64,000 bases of DNA from JAWKXU01 sp020446465 (GTDB lineage: Bacteria; Pseudomonadota; Alphaproteobacteria; Sphingomonadales; Sphingomonadaceae), in NCBI GenBank assembly GCA_041396845.1, contig JAWKXU010000004.1:124001-188000 (forward strand), given 5' to 3'. Below the pieces are notes generated by a model. The model had not been told where the DNA came from and did not search any database. It was given only the letters and a program-made list of their open reading frames with translations. Shown in pieces: positions 8,391-18,663 of the stretch. Numbering within the stretch: the first letter of the stretch is position 1; the number at the start of each line of letters is the position of its first letter. Both the position numbers and the translations under genes were made by a program.

Positions 8391-10400
8391 TTACTCCAGC
8401 TCCAGAATAATCGCATCCACGGCCAGGCTGTCACCCTGTTTGGCGTTGACCGCCTTCACCGTGCCCGCCTTTTCAGCGCGCAGGATGTTTTCCATCTTCA
8501 TCGCTTCTACTGTGGCAAGCGGCTGACCTGCCTGCACTTCGTCGCCTTCTGCAACGTGCAGGTTTACCAGCAGACCCGGCATCGGGCAGATCAGGTATTT
8601 GGAGAGATCAGGCGGGATCTTTTCGATCATGTATTGCGTCACATCGGCAATGTGGTTGGGCAGAACGCGCGCAATATGAATGGCCCCGCGCGTTTCCAGC
8701 GCGAACCCCATTTTGCGCATACCGATCTTGACCGCCAGTTCCTCCTCACCGAACTCGGCAACGACCAAGAGATCGCCCGGCGTATAAGCCATGGAAATAT
8801 CCAGAATCTCGCCATCGACGGTCAATTCGTCTTCATCGAGCGAAACTGTGTGGACGCTATCGCCAATCTTCACTTGCCATTCGCCCGGCGGATCAAGAGG
8901 CGCGCCGTTCAACTGCCCGCCGATCTGCCGTGCCCGGTCTGCCAGAGCAGTGGCGACGAAAGCGGCAATCCCTGAAAGGCGGCGAACCAGTTCTGCACTT
9001 GCAGGGGCGCCTTGGAAACCTTCCGGGTATTCCTCGGCGATAAAGCCGGTCGTCAACTCACCTGCCCGGAAACGCGGATGCTGCATGATCGCTGAGAGGA
9101 AATCGATATTGTGGCCCAGTCCCTCGATCCGGAACTTGTCGAGCGCCTTGACCTGAAGATCAGCAGCCTCGTCGCGGGTCTTGCCCCATGTCACCAGCTT
9201 GGCAATCATCGGGTCATAGAAGATCGAAACCTCGCCGCCCTCGGCAACACCATCATCGACGCGCACGCCATCGACGCCGCGTTCAGTTCCGGCCCATGGT
9301 TCAACCGGCGGGGCATAACGAACGAGACGCCCGGTTGAAGGCAGAAATCCGCGATAGGGGTCTTCGGCATAGACGCGGTTTTCAATGGCCCAGCCATAGA
9401 TTTTTACATCGTCCTGCGTCATGGGGAGCGGCTCACCCGCTGCGACGCGGATCATCTGTTCCACCAGGTCGACGCCGGTGATCGCTTCCGTCACCGGATG
9501 TTCCACCTGCAGGCGGGTGTTCATTTCAAGGAAATAGAAGCTCTGCCCGGTCTTGTCCGCGCCCGAAACGATCAGCTCCACGGTGCCTGCCGAATGATAA
9601 CCGACAGCCTTTGACAGCGCGACGCACTGTTCGCCCATGGATTTGCGCATTTGCGGTGTAACGAATGGCGAAGGGGCTTCTTCCACCACTTTTTGGTGGC
9701 GGCGCTGGATCGAACATTCGCGTTCGTTGAGGTAGATGACGTTGCCGTGCTTGTCGCCCAGGATCTGGATTTCGATATGGCGCGGGTCTTCGATGAACTT
9801 TTCAATAAAAACGCGGTCATCGCCAAAGGAGTTCAACCCTTCGCGTTTGGTCGCTTCAAACCCTTCGCGCACGTCTGTCTCGCTATAGGCAAGGCGCATA
9901 CCCTTGCCGCCACCGCCGGCGCTGGCCTTCATCATAACCGGATAGCCGATTTCATTGGCGATCTTCACCGCATGTTCGGTATCGTCGATTTCACCGACAT
10001 AGCCCGGCACGACGTTGACGCCTGCCTCTTTCGCGATTTTCTTGGATTCGATCTTGTCGCCCATCGCCTGAATGGCATTGACCGGCGGGCCGATGAACGC
10101 GATGCCCGCATCGGCAAGCTGCTCCACAAAGCTCGCCCGTTCGGACAGGAAACCATAGCCGGGGTGAACAGCTTCAGCCCCGGTCTGTTTGCAGGCAGCG
10201 ATGATCTTGTCCGCGATCAGATAGCTTTCTGCAGCGGGCGATGGACCGATGTGAACGGCTTCATCCGCCATCTGCACGAACGGCGCGCGGGCATCCGCAT
10301 CGGAATAGACGGCCACGGTGGCGATACCCATGCGGCGCGCTGTCTTGATAACCCGGCAGGCGATTTCGCCGCGGTTTGCGATGAGGATTTTTTTGAACAT
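8391..10400 (-). CDS. pccA: Propionyl-CoA carboxylase, biotin-carrying alpha subunit
   Basis: 669 residues. Order of domains: biotin carboxylase with ATP-grasp (about 1-450), a linker with the BT interaction domain, and a C-terminal biotinyl domain with the AMKM motif whose Lys635 carries biotin. That full-length layout is typical of propionyl/methylcrotonyl-CoA carboxylase alpha chains, not of AccC. Linkage to pccB and methylmalonyl-CoA genes points to propionyl-CoA. I start at ATG 10400, not at the TTG one codon earlier, with AGGG about eight bases upstream. It is the last gene of the operon and follows bioB after a 117-base spacer. Confidence 0.93.
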   Translation of the reverse strand: MFKKILIANRGEIACRVIKTARRMGIATVAVYSDADARAPFVQMADEAVHIGPSPAAESYLIADKIIAACKQTGAEAVHPGYGFLSERASFVEQLADAGIAFIGPPVNAIQAMGDKIESKKIAKEAGVNVVPGYVGEIDDTEHAVKIANEIGYPVMMKASAGGGGKGMRLAYSETDVREGFEATKREGLNSFGDDRVFIEKFIEDPRHIEIQILGDKHGNVIYLNERECSIQRRHQKVVEEAPSPFVTPQMRKSMGEQCVALSKAVGYHSAGTVELIVSGADKTGQSFYFLEMNTRLQVEHPVTEAITGVDLVEQMIRVAAGEPLPMTQDDVKIYGWAIENRVYAEDPYRGFLPSTGRLVRYAPPVEPWAGTERGVDGVRVDDGVAEGGEVSIFYDPMIAKLVTWGKTRDEAADLQVKALDKFRIEGLGHNIDFLSAIMQHPRFRAGELTTGFIAEEYPEGFQGAPASAELVRRLSGIAAFVATALADRARQIGGQLNGAPLDPPGEWQVKIGDSVHTVSLDEDELTVDGEILDISMAYTPGDLLVVAEFGEEELAVKIGMRKMGFALETRGAIHIARVLPNHIADVTQYMIEKIPPDLSKYLICPMPGLLVNLHVAEGDEVQAGQPLATVEAMKMENILRAEKAGTVKAVNAKQGDSLAVDAIILELE

Positions 10401-10464
10401 CAAATGCCCTATCGTTCGATCAGGAATGGGGGGTGTGGCGCGCGCATTTGCGCCTTTCTAACCA

Positions 10465-10504
10465 TGCACAAGCCACTGCAGCCGCTGAAGGCAATGGTTG
10501 TGCA
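10465..10504 (-). other. Hairpin in the bioB-pccA spacer
   Basis: TGCACAA-g-CCA and TGG-TTGTGCA pair as a 10-bp stem with one bulged G around a 19-base loop, in the 117-base leader between bioB and pccA. A second GC-rich hairpin (10437-10454) lies nearer pccA. There is no U-run, so this is not an ordinary terminator; a role in differential expression or RNA processing within the operon is inference. Confidence 0.4.
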
Positions 10505-10517
10505 GAGGCGCCGATCA

Positions 10518-11566
10518 CTACTCGGCCGCCTCCAGTCTGGTGCAGCCACGAGGCATACGTTCAGCCTCTGCCTCGGCTTCTGTTTGCGTGATCGGCATGG
10601 CGGTTATGCCCAGCCGCGCAAACATGGCCGCATCGCTGTCATCGCCCGCATTGGGCGCGGTCAGCAGCTTGTCGCCAGTGAAGATGGAGTTTGCACCTGC
10701 CATAAAGCACATGGCCTGTGTCATCTCCGACATGGATTCACGCCCGGCAGAGAGCCGCACCATGCTTTCGGGCATCGTGATCCGCGCCACGGCCACAGTG
10801 CGGACGAACTCCACATCATCGATTTTCGCCAGTGGGGTATCGGCCAGCATGTCACCAAGCGGCGTGCCTTTTACCGGCACCAGCGCATTGACAGGGACGG
10901 AGCCGGGGTGGCTTGGCAGAGTCGCCAGCGTATGGATGAAGCCGACGCGATCCGCGCGCGTTTCGCCCATGCCGACAATCCCGCCCGAACATACGTTTAT
11001 GCCAGCCCCACGCACATTGGCGAGCGTATCGAGACGGTCATCCATCGTGCGCGTGGAAATGACGTCGTTATATCGTTCAGGCGATGTATCGACGTTGTGA
11101 TTGTAATAATCGAGGCCTGCGTCGGCCAGCATTTCAGACTGTTCGGGTGTCAACATGCCCAAAGTCATGCAGGTTTCCAGCCCCATCGAGCGTACGCCCT
11201 TCACCATTTCGATGATCTTGGGCATGTCGCGCGCCTTGGGGTTACGCCATGCAGCGCCCATGCAGAACCGGGTCGAGCCATGATCCCTGGCCTGGGCGGC
11301 TGCCTGCAACACCGCCTGCACGTCCATCAGCTTGGTTGCTTTCACGTCCGTATCGTGATGGGCAGACTGCGAGCAATAACCGCAATCCTCCTCGCACCCG
11401 CCGGTCTTGATTGACAGCAACGTCGAAAGCTGCACCTGATTGGCGGGGTGATTGGCGCGATGCACTTCGGCTGCACGGAACACCAGTTCCGTAAAAGGAA
11501 GATCGAACAGTTCCGCGATTTCCTCGCGGGTCCAGTCGTTGCGCGGCGTTATGCTTGCCTCTGTCA

Positions 11567-11567
<1 letters not shown>
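10518..11567 (-). CDS. bioB: Biotin synthase
   Basis: 349 residues of the radical-SAM class. Cys58, Cys62 and Cys65 (CEEDCGYC) bind the [4Fe-4S] cluster that cleaves SAM; downstream Cys residues and the YNHNVDTSPE segment fit the BioB auxiliary cluster and dethiobiotin site. It inserts sulfur into dethiobiotin. Its ATG overlaps the last base of the methylmalonyl-CoA mutase stop (TAATG), so the gene is firmly part of the propionyl-CoA operon and not of a bioFDA cluster; it can supply the cofactor for the PccA encoded next. Confidence 0.96.
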
Positions 11568-13717
<2,150 letters not shown>

Positions 13718-13720
13718 AAG

Positions 13721-14170
13721 TCAGTGAGCCTCTTTCGGCGTTTCCATGATTTCGGTGAGCATCCCAAGCATGTCCTTGGGGTGGACGAAGAAAATCGGCG
13801 TGCCATGTGCACCAATGCGGGTTGGACCAAGGATGCGCTTGCCCTGCCCTTCAAACCAGGCGCGCGCGGCCTCGATATCGGGCACTTCAAAGCACACATG
13901 ATGCTGCCCGCCAAGCGGGTTCTTGGCGATAAAGTTGGCAACCGGGCTTTCATCGCTGAGGGGTGACAGCAGTTCAACCTGGGTGCCTGCGGTCCCGCTT
14001 CCGCCTTCGCCGTTTCCGGGCGTATGTACGAAACAGACCTTTACGCCCTGTTCCGGCATATCAAACGGTTCGGTAATCACAGTCGCGCCCATGACATCCC
14101 TGTAATGGGCAATCGCTGCATCCATATCAGGCACGGCATAGCCCAGATGGTTCATGCGGCCGAGTTTCAT
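13721..14170 (-). CDS. mce: Methylmalonyl-CoA epimerase
   Basis: 149 residues of the glyoxalase/VOC metalloenzyme fold: N-terminal MNHLGYAVPDMDAA and the second half with HHVCFEVPD supply the His and Glu metal ligands. It converts the S form of methylmalonyl-CoA made by propionyl-CoA carboxylase to the R form used by the mutase. The ATG at 14170 overlaps the thiolase stop as ATGA; a longer start upstream would lie inside the thiolase gene. Context and sequence agree. Confidence 0.94.
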   Translation of the reverse strand: MKLGRMNHLGYAVPDMDAAIAHYRDVMGATVITEPFDMPEQGVKVCFVHTPGNGEGGSGTAGTQVELLSPLSDESPVANFIAKNPLGGQHHVCFEVPDIEAARAWFEGQGKRILGPTRIGAHGTPIFFVHPKDMLGMLTEIMETPKEAH

Positions 14171-15348
14171 GCGATGTTCTCTATCACCATGGCGATGCCC
14201 TGTCCGCCACCAATGCACATGGTGATGAGGCCATACTTGCCGCCGGTGCGCTTCAGTTCATAGACAGTCTTGATCGTCAGGATCGCGCCGGTCGCACCGA
14301 TCGGATGGCCAAGCGAAATGCCCGAACCATTGGGGTTGGTCTTTGCCGGATCGAAACCAAGTTGCCGCGCAACGCCACAAGCCTGTGCGGCAAAGGCTTC
14401 ATTGGCCTCGATAACGTCCATCTGATCAAGCGTGAGGCCCGCACGTTCGAGCGCCTGCGGCACGGCCTTGACCGGGCCAAGCCCCATGACGTTGGGGTCA
14501 ACGCCTGCATGGCCCCAACTCAGAACCTTTGCCAGCGGCTTCAGGCCTTGGTCTTCCACGGCCTTGCCGCTTGCCAGCACGACCGCACCTGCACCATCGT
14601 TGATACCCGAGGCATTGCCTGCGGTGACGGTCCCATCTTTCTGGAACACAGGGCGCAATCCCGCCATCCCTTCAAGAGAGACATCAGCCCGCGCATGTTC
14701 ATCGGTATCGAATGCGACCACGCCCTTGCGCGTCTTGATCTCAACCGGAACGATCTGCTCCTTGAAATAGCCGTTCTGAATGGCATTGGTTGCACGCTTG
14801 TGGCTTTCCACGGCCAGTTCGTCCTGATCCTGACGGCTGATCTGGCACTGGTTGGCGATATTTTCCGCCGTGACGCCCATGTGCACATTGGCAAACGGAT
14901 CATGCAGCGCGCCCAACATGCCATCGATCAGTTCAATGTTGCCCATCTTGGTGCCGAAGCGGGCAGCGCTCGTCATGTGCGGGGCCTGCGACATCACTTC
15001 CGCGCCTGCGCCAATGGCAACATCGCATTCACCAAGCCTGATTGCCTGCGAAACGGACACGATTGCCTGCAGGCCCGAACCGCAGAGGCGATTGACGTTC
15101 ATGGCCACGCTTTCCACCGGAACACCGGCATTCACCGAAGCCACACGCGAAACATAGGCATCAGACGGCTGTGTGGGCACCACGGTGCCGACAGCAACCT
15201 GCTCCACCTTGTCCGGTGAAACGCCTGCGCGCGACAGTGCTTCTTTCATCACGATCGTGCCCAGTTCAGCCGGGCGGAATGACTTCAGAGAGCCGCCAAA
15301 TGTGCCAATAGCGGTGCGGGCGCCGCCAACGATGAAAATATCCTGCAT
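14167..15348 (-). CDS. Acetyl-CoA acetyltransferase (thiolase)
   Basis: 393 residues, standard thiolase length. The acyl-carrying Cys89 lies in NRLCGSGLQAIV, the catalytic His in SLGHPIGATGA and the second Cys in CIGGGQG. Such enzymes condense two acetyl-CoA to acetoacetyl-CoA (PhaA/AtoB) or, with propionyl-CoA, form or cleave beta-ketovaleryl-CoA. Its place between pccB and mce suggests a supply role here: thiolytic release of propionyl-CoA from C5 or branched ketoacyl-CoA. No phaB or phaC lies beside it, so a storage-polymer role is less likely. Confidence 0.92.
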   Translation of the reverse strand: MQDIFIVGGARTAIGTFGGSLKSFRPAELGTIVMKEALSRAGVSPDKVEQVAVGTVVPTQPSDAYVSRVASVNAGVPVESVAMNVNRLCGSGLQAIVSVSQAIRLGECDVAIGAGAEVMSQAPHMTSAARFGTKMGNIELIDGMLGALHDPFANVHMGVTAENIANQCQISRQDQDELAVESHKRATNAIQNGYFKEQIVPVEIKTRKGVVAFDTDEHARADVSLEGMAGLRPVFQKDGTVTAGNASGINDGAGAVVLASGKAVEDQGLKPLAKVLSWGHAGVDPNVMGLGPVKAVPQALERAGLTLDQMDVIEANEAFAAQACGVARQLGFDPAKTNPNGSGISLGHPIGATGAILTIKTVYELKRTGGKYGLITMCIGGGQGIAMVIENIA

Positions 15349-15366
15349 GGTTAAATCAGCCTGTAA

Positions 15367-16899
15367 TCAGAGAGGAATGTTGTCGTGCTTCTTCCAGGGA
15401 TTTTCGAGTTCCTTGTGCCGAAGCTTGCGTAAACCGAGTGCGATTCGTTTGCGCGTGGAATGCGGCATTATAACCTCGTCGATGAAGCCTTTCGATGCCG
15501 CGACGAAGGGGTTGGCGAACCGGTCCTCGTATTCCTTTGTCCGTTCGGCGATCTTGTCCGGGTCGCCAATATCCTTGCGGAAGATGATCTCCACCGCGCC
15601 CTTGGCCCCCATCACCGCGATTTCAGCCGTCGGCCATGCGTAATTGAGATCGCCGCGCAAGTGCTTTGAACTCATCACGTCATAGGCCCCGCCATAAGCC
15701 TTGCGAGTAATCACGGTAATCTTGGGCACGGTCGCTTCGGCATAGGCGAACAGCAGTTTCGCGCCGTGCTTGATAATGCCGTTATGCTCCTGATCGGTGC
15801 CGGGCAGGAAGCCGGGCACATCCACGAATGTCAGGATCGGGATATTGAAACAGTCGCAAAAACGCACGAAACGCGCCGCTTTCTTGGAGCTGTTGATGTC
15901 GAGCACACCTGCCAGCACCATCGGCTGATTGGCAACGACGCCCACCGGGCGCCCTTCAACCCTGGCAAAGCCGCAGATGATATTGGCCGCATGGGCTGGC
16001 TGAACTTCAAAGAAATCGCCTTCGTCAACCACCTTCCGGATGACTTCATGCATGTCATAAGGCTGGTTGGCATTGGCCGGAATTATCGTATCCAGGCTGC
16101 CTTCCATGCGATCATAAGGGTCGGCTGTCGGCCGTTCGGGAACGTCTTCGCGGTTTGAAAGCGGCAGATAATCCACAAAATCGCGCACTGACATCAATGC
16201 CTCAATGTCGTTTTCAAACGCAATGTCGGCAACCGATGTCTTGGTCGTGTGCGTTATCGCGCCGCCCAGTTCCTCTTGCGTGACGACCTCGTTCGTAACG
16301 GTTTTCACCACGTCCGGACCAGTCACAAACATGAAGGAGCTGTCCTTCACCATGAAGATGAAATCCGTCATCGCGGGCGAATAGACTGCGCCGCCAGCGC
16401 AAGGCCCCATGATGACCGAAATCTGCGGCACAACCCCGGATGACAGCACGTTGCGCTGAAACACCTCGGCATAGCCTGCAAGGCTCGCCACGCCTTCCTG
16501 AATACGCGCACCGCCTGAATCGTTCAGGCCGATCACGGGCGCGCCGACTTTCATCGCCATATCCATGATCTTGCAGATCTTCTGGGCGTGCCGTTCAGAC
16601 AGGGCGCCACCGTAAACGGTAAAATCCTGGCTATAGACAAAGACAAGGCGGCCATTGATCGTGCCGCTGCCAGTCACCACCCCGTCGCCGGGAACATGCT
16701 GCGCGTCCATCCCGAAATCGATGCAGTTATGTTCGACATACATGTCGTATTCTTCAAAACTGCCCTGATCCAGCAGCACATCAATCCGCTCACGCGCGGT
16801 CAGCTTGCCCTTGGCGTGCTGGGCATCAATACGCTTTTGTCCGCCGCCTAGACGCGCGGCGGCACGACGGCGTTCAAGTTCAGCGATATTGGATGACAT
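15367..16899 (-). CDS. pccB: Propionyl-CoA carboxylase beta subunit (carboxyltransferase)
   Basis: 510 residues, as usual for PccB. The two crotonase-like halves carry the oxyanion-hole glycines (NDSGGARIQEG near residue 116; DVPGFLPGTDQEHNGI near 355). With PccA it carboxylates propionyl-CoA to (S)-methylmalonyl-CoA. The start ATG 16899 has GGAGAGG six bases before it; longer readings extend into the regulatory region. First gene of the operon, divergent from the ScfR regulator, with which it shares a 112-base control region. Confidence 0.95.
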   Translation of the reverse strand: MSSNIAELERRRAAARLGGGQKRIDAQHAKGKLTARERIDVLLDQGSFEEYDMYVEHNCIDFGMDAQHVPGDGVVTGSGTINGRLVFVYSQDFTVYGGALSERHAQKICKIMDMAMKVGAPVIGLNDSGGARIQEGVASLAGYAEVFQRNVLSSGVVPQISVIMGPCAGGAVYSPAMTDFIFMVKDSSFMFVTGPDVVKTVTNEVVTQEELGGAITHTTKTSVADIAFENDIEALMSVRDFVDYLPLSNREDVPERPTADPYDRMEGSLDTIIPANANQPYDMHEVIRKVVDEGDFFEVQPAHAANIICGFARVEGRPVGVVANQPMVLAGVLDINSSKKAARFVRFCDCFNIPILTFVDVPGFLPGTDQEHNGIIKHGAKLLFAYAEATVPKITVITRKAYGGAYDVMSSKHLRGDLNYAWPTAEIAVMGAKGAVEIIFRKDIGDPDKIAERTKEYEDRFANPFVAASKGFIDEVIMPHSTRKRIALGLRKLRHKELENPWKKHDNIPL

Positions 16900-16947
16900 G
16901 GTGCGCCTCTCCTGTAACTGTGCGAGGGTCGCCCTTGGCGTCATAAA

Positions 16948-16998
16948 AATGCAAAGTCCAATGTTAACTTGTAAAGTTGTAAATTGGCATTTTGCAAA
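16948..16998. promoter_or_regulatory. Candidate ScfR/PccR operator repeats
   Basis: The pccB/regulator gap holds four related half-sites: AATGCAAA (16948-16955), CTTGTAAA (16968-16975), GTTGTAAA (16976-16983) and TTTGCAAA (16991-16998). From memory, the Rhodobacter sphaeroides relative PccR binds a repeated TTTGCAAA element near pccB. The exact published spacing is not reproduced here; the repeats and the divergent layout are what the sequence shows. Confidence 0.55.
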
Positions 16999-17011
16999 GT
17001 AACCTCCCGCC

Positions 17012-18421
17012 ATGAGCACCTTGCATCGTGTCTTTGCTGGCCAACAACTACGCCAACTGCGCGAAACCCGCGCAATCCGGCAGGCCGAAATGGCCAGCAG
17101 GCTGGGCATCAGCACGTCATATCTTTCGCAGCTTGAAAACGATGGCAGGCCGCTGACCCCGGCCTTGCTTGAAAAACTTGCGCGCTCCTTTCCATTGGAT
17201 TGGCAGGAAGTCGATAACAGCAGCGCCGGTTATCGCCTTCACGCCTTACAGGAAGCGGCCGCAGACCCACTGTTCACCGACCCTATCCCGCCTGAACAGC
17301 TTGCCCGCATGGTGGAACAGCAGCCCGCCTTTGCCGACCGCTTCATTGCCTTGCACGAAGCGTATCGCCGGGCTGGTCAGCGCCTCAACATGATAGACGA
17401 AGCCTACGCGGCGGACAGTTCCAGCGCCAACCGTCTTCCCTGGGAAGAAGTGCGCGACTGGTTCCATCTTGCCAACAACTACGTCGATCCGATCGACCGG
17501 GCGGCCGAACAGCTCGCCAACCGATTGGCGGGGAGCGCACGTTCACCTTCTGCCGACGCAATCACGGCCCACTTGTCAGACAGGTTTGGCGTTTCCGTCG
17601 AATATGAAACTGGCCATGAAATGCGCAATTACGATGCAGAAATGTCGCACCTTATTGTCGCCCCGGATCAGCCATCTGAAAGCCGCCGTTTCCAGCTTGC
17701 CTACCAGTTGGCTGAACTGGCGCTCCATGACGAAGTGGCGCATGTGGTCAGCGAAACCAGTTTGCGCAGTGCGGCGGCAAGACAGCTGCTTTTCGTCGGA
17801 CTACGCAATTACGCGGCGGGTGCCATCTTGATGCCTTACACGGCGTTCCGGCAGGAATCGCGTCGGATGCGCCATGATATTGACCGGATCGCCCAGGTAT
17901 TTGGAACCAGTTTCGAACAGACCTGCCACCGGCTTTCAACCTTGCAGCGCGAAGACGCGCGCGGCGTGCCATTCTTCTTTTGCCGGGTCGACATGGCCGG
18001 CAACATAACCAAGCGCCACAGCGCCACGCGCCTGCAGTTTGCGCGGTTCGGTGGCGCGTGCCCACTGTGGATCGTGCATGAAGCGGTTGCCATTCCCGAT
18101 CGCATACTCGTACAACTTGCCGAAACCCCGGACGGTGTGCGCTATGTCTCCATGGCCAAGGGGCTGGTAAAACCATCGGGCAGTTTCGCCCGCCCCCCGC
18201 GCCGCTATGCCGTGGCTCTGGGCTGCGAAGTGACCCACGCGGACGAGTTTATCTATGCTGACGGGCTGGACATCGCTTCGCCACAGGCTGCGACCCGTAT
18301 CGGCGTTTCATGCAGGCTTTGTCCGCGAACCGATTGCGACCAGCGCGCTTTCCCGCCAAGCGACCGCGCCATTGTCGTGGACCCTGACCGGCGCGGCGCG
18401 GTGCCTTACCGTATATCGTGA
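17012..18421 (+). CDS. Short-chain fatty acyl-CoA regulator (ScfR/PccR/RamB family)
   Basis: 469 residues. An N-terminal XRE helix-turn-helix (about 8-65, TRAIRQAEMASRLGIS) is followed by an IrrE/ImmA-like domain with a degenerate metal site (HDEVAHVV) and a C-terminal domain ending in the Cys pattern CRLCPRTDC typical of ScfR proteins. Known relatives (PccR, RamB, MccR) sense short-chain acyl-CoAs and control their degradation. Divergent placement from pccB makes it the likely regulator of the propionyl-CoA operon and of itself. The last 16 bases overlap the convergent Cdd1-like gene. Confidence 0.88.
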   Translation: MSTLHRVFAGQQLRQLRETRAIRQAEMASRLGISTSYLSQLENDGRPLTPALLEKLARSFPLDWQEVDNSSAGYRLHALQEAAADPLFTDPIPPEQLARMVEQQPAFADRFIALHEAYRRAGQRLNMIDEAYAADSSSANRLPWEEVRDWFHLANNYVDPIDRAAEQLANRLAGSARSPSADAITAHLSDRFGVSVEYETGHEMRNYDAEMSHLIVAPDQPSESRRFQLAYQLAELALHDEVAHVVSETSLRSAAARQLLFVGLRNYAAGAILMPYTAFRQESRRMRHDIDRIAQVFGTSFEQTCHRLSTLQREDARGVPFFFCRVDMAGNITKRHSATRLQFARFGGACPLWIVHEAVAIPDRILVQLAETPDGVRYVSMAKGLVKPSGSFARPPRRYAVALGCEVTHADEFIYADGLDIASPQAATRIGVSCRLCPRTDCDQRAFPPSDRAIVVDPDRRGAVPYRIS

Positions 18422-18663
18422 TCGTTGCGCGCGGCGCTGATAGCGCCCGCCACGGATGATCGGGCCTGCGGACTGTTTCCCCAACAAGTCGACCCCAGCA
18501 GCAAAGCAATGCGCTTGCAGATGTCCGCCTCGTCCTGCCGGGCGAGATCGGCAAGGCTGGCAATGCCCAACTGTTCAAACCGGCTGACAACGGTTGGGCC
18601 GACGCCCTTTACTGCCAGCAGAACGGCCCGCTCTGCATCGCTAAAGCGCGCGATTGCGGTCAT
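18406..18663 (-). CDS. Cdd1-like helix-hairpin-helix protein
   Basis: 85 residues with a helix-hairpin-helix near the N-terminus (VKGVGPTVVSRFEQLG, then IASLADLA) and a second helical half that fits the small Cdd1 (pathogenicity locus) family. HhH motifs normally bind DNA without sequence preference; the function of Cdd1 proteins is not known. The ATG overlaps the gor stop as ATGA, so translation is coupled to glutathione reductase, and the 3' end overlaps the end of the convergent regulator gene by 16 bases. Confidence 0.7.
   Translation of the reverse strand: MTAIARFSDAERAVLLAVKGVGPTVVSRFEQLGIASLADLARQDEADICKRIALLLGSTCWGNSPQARSSVAGAISAARNDHDIR

Noticed and set aside
8373..8391. CCGCA...TGCGG hairpin between aroB and pccA as a terminator
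   Set aside because: Only five pairs, no U-run and it touches the pccA stop; too weak to call.
9651..11414. 587-codon open frame on the plus strand opposite pccA and bioB
   Set aside because: It lies wholly antisense to two well-supported genes, crosses their junction, has low-complexity His/Arg-rich composition and no family likeness; it follows from GC-rich codon use.
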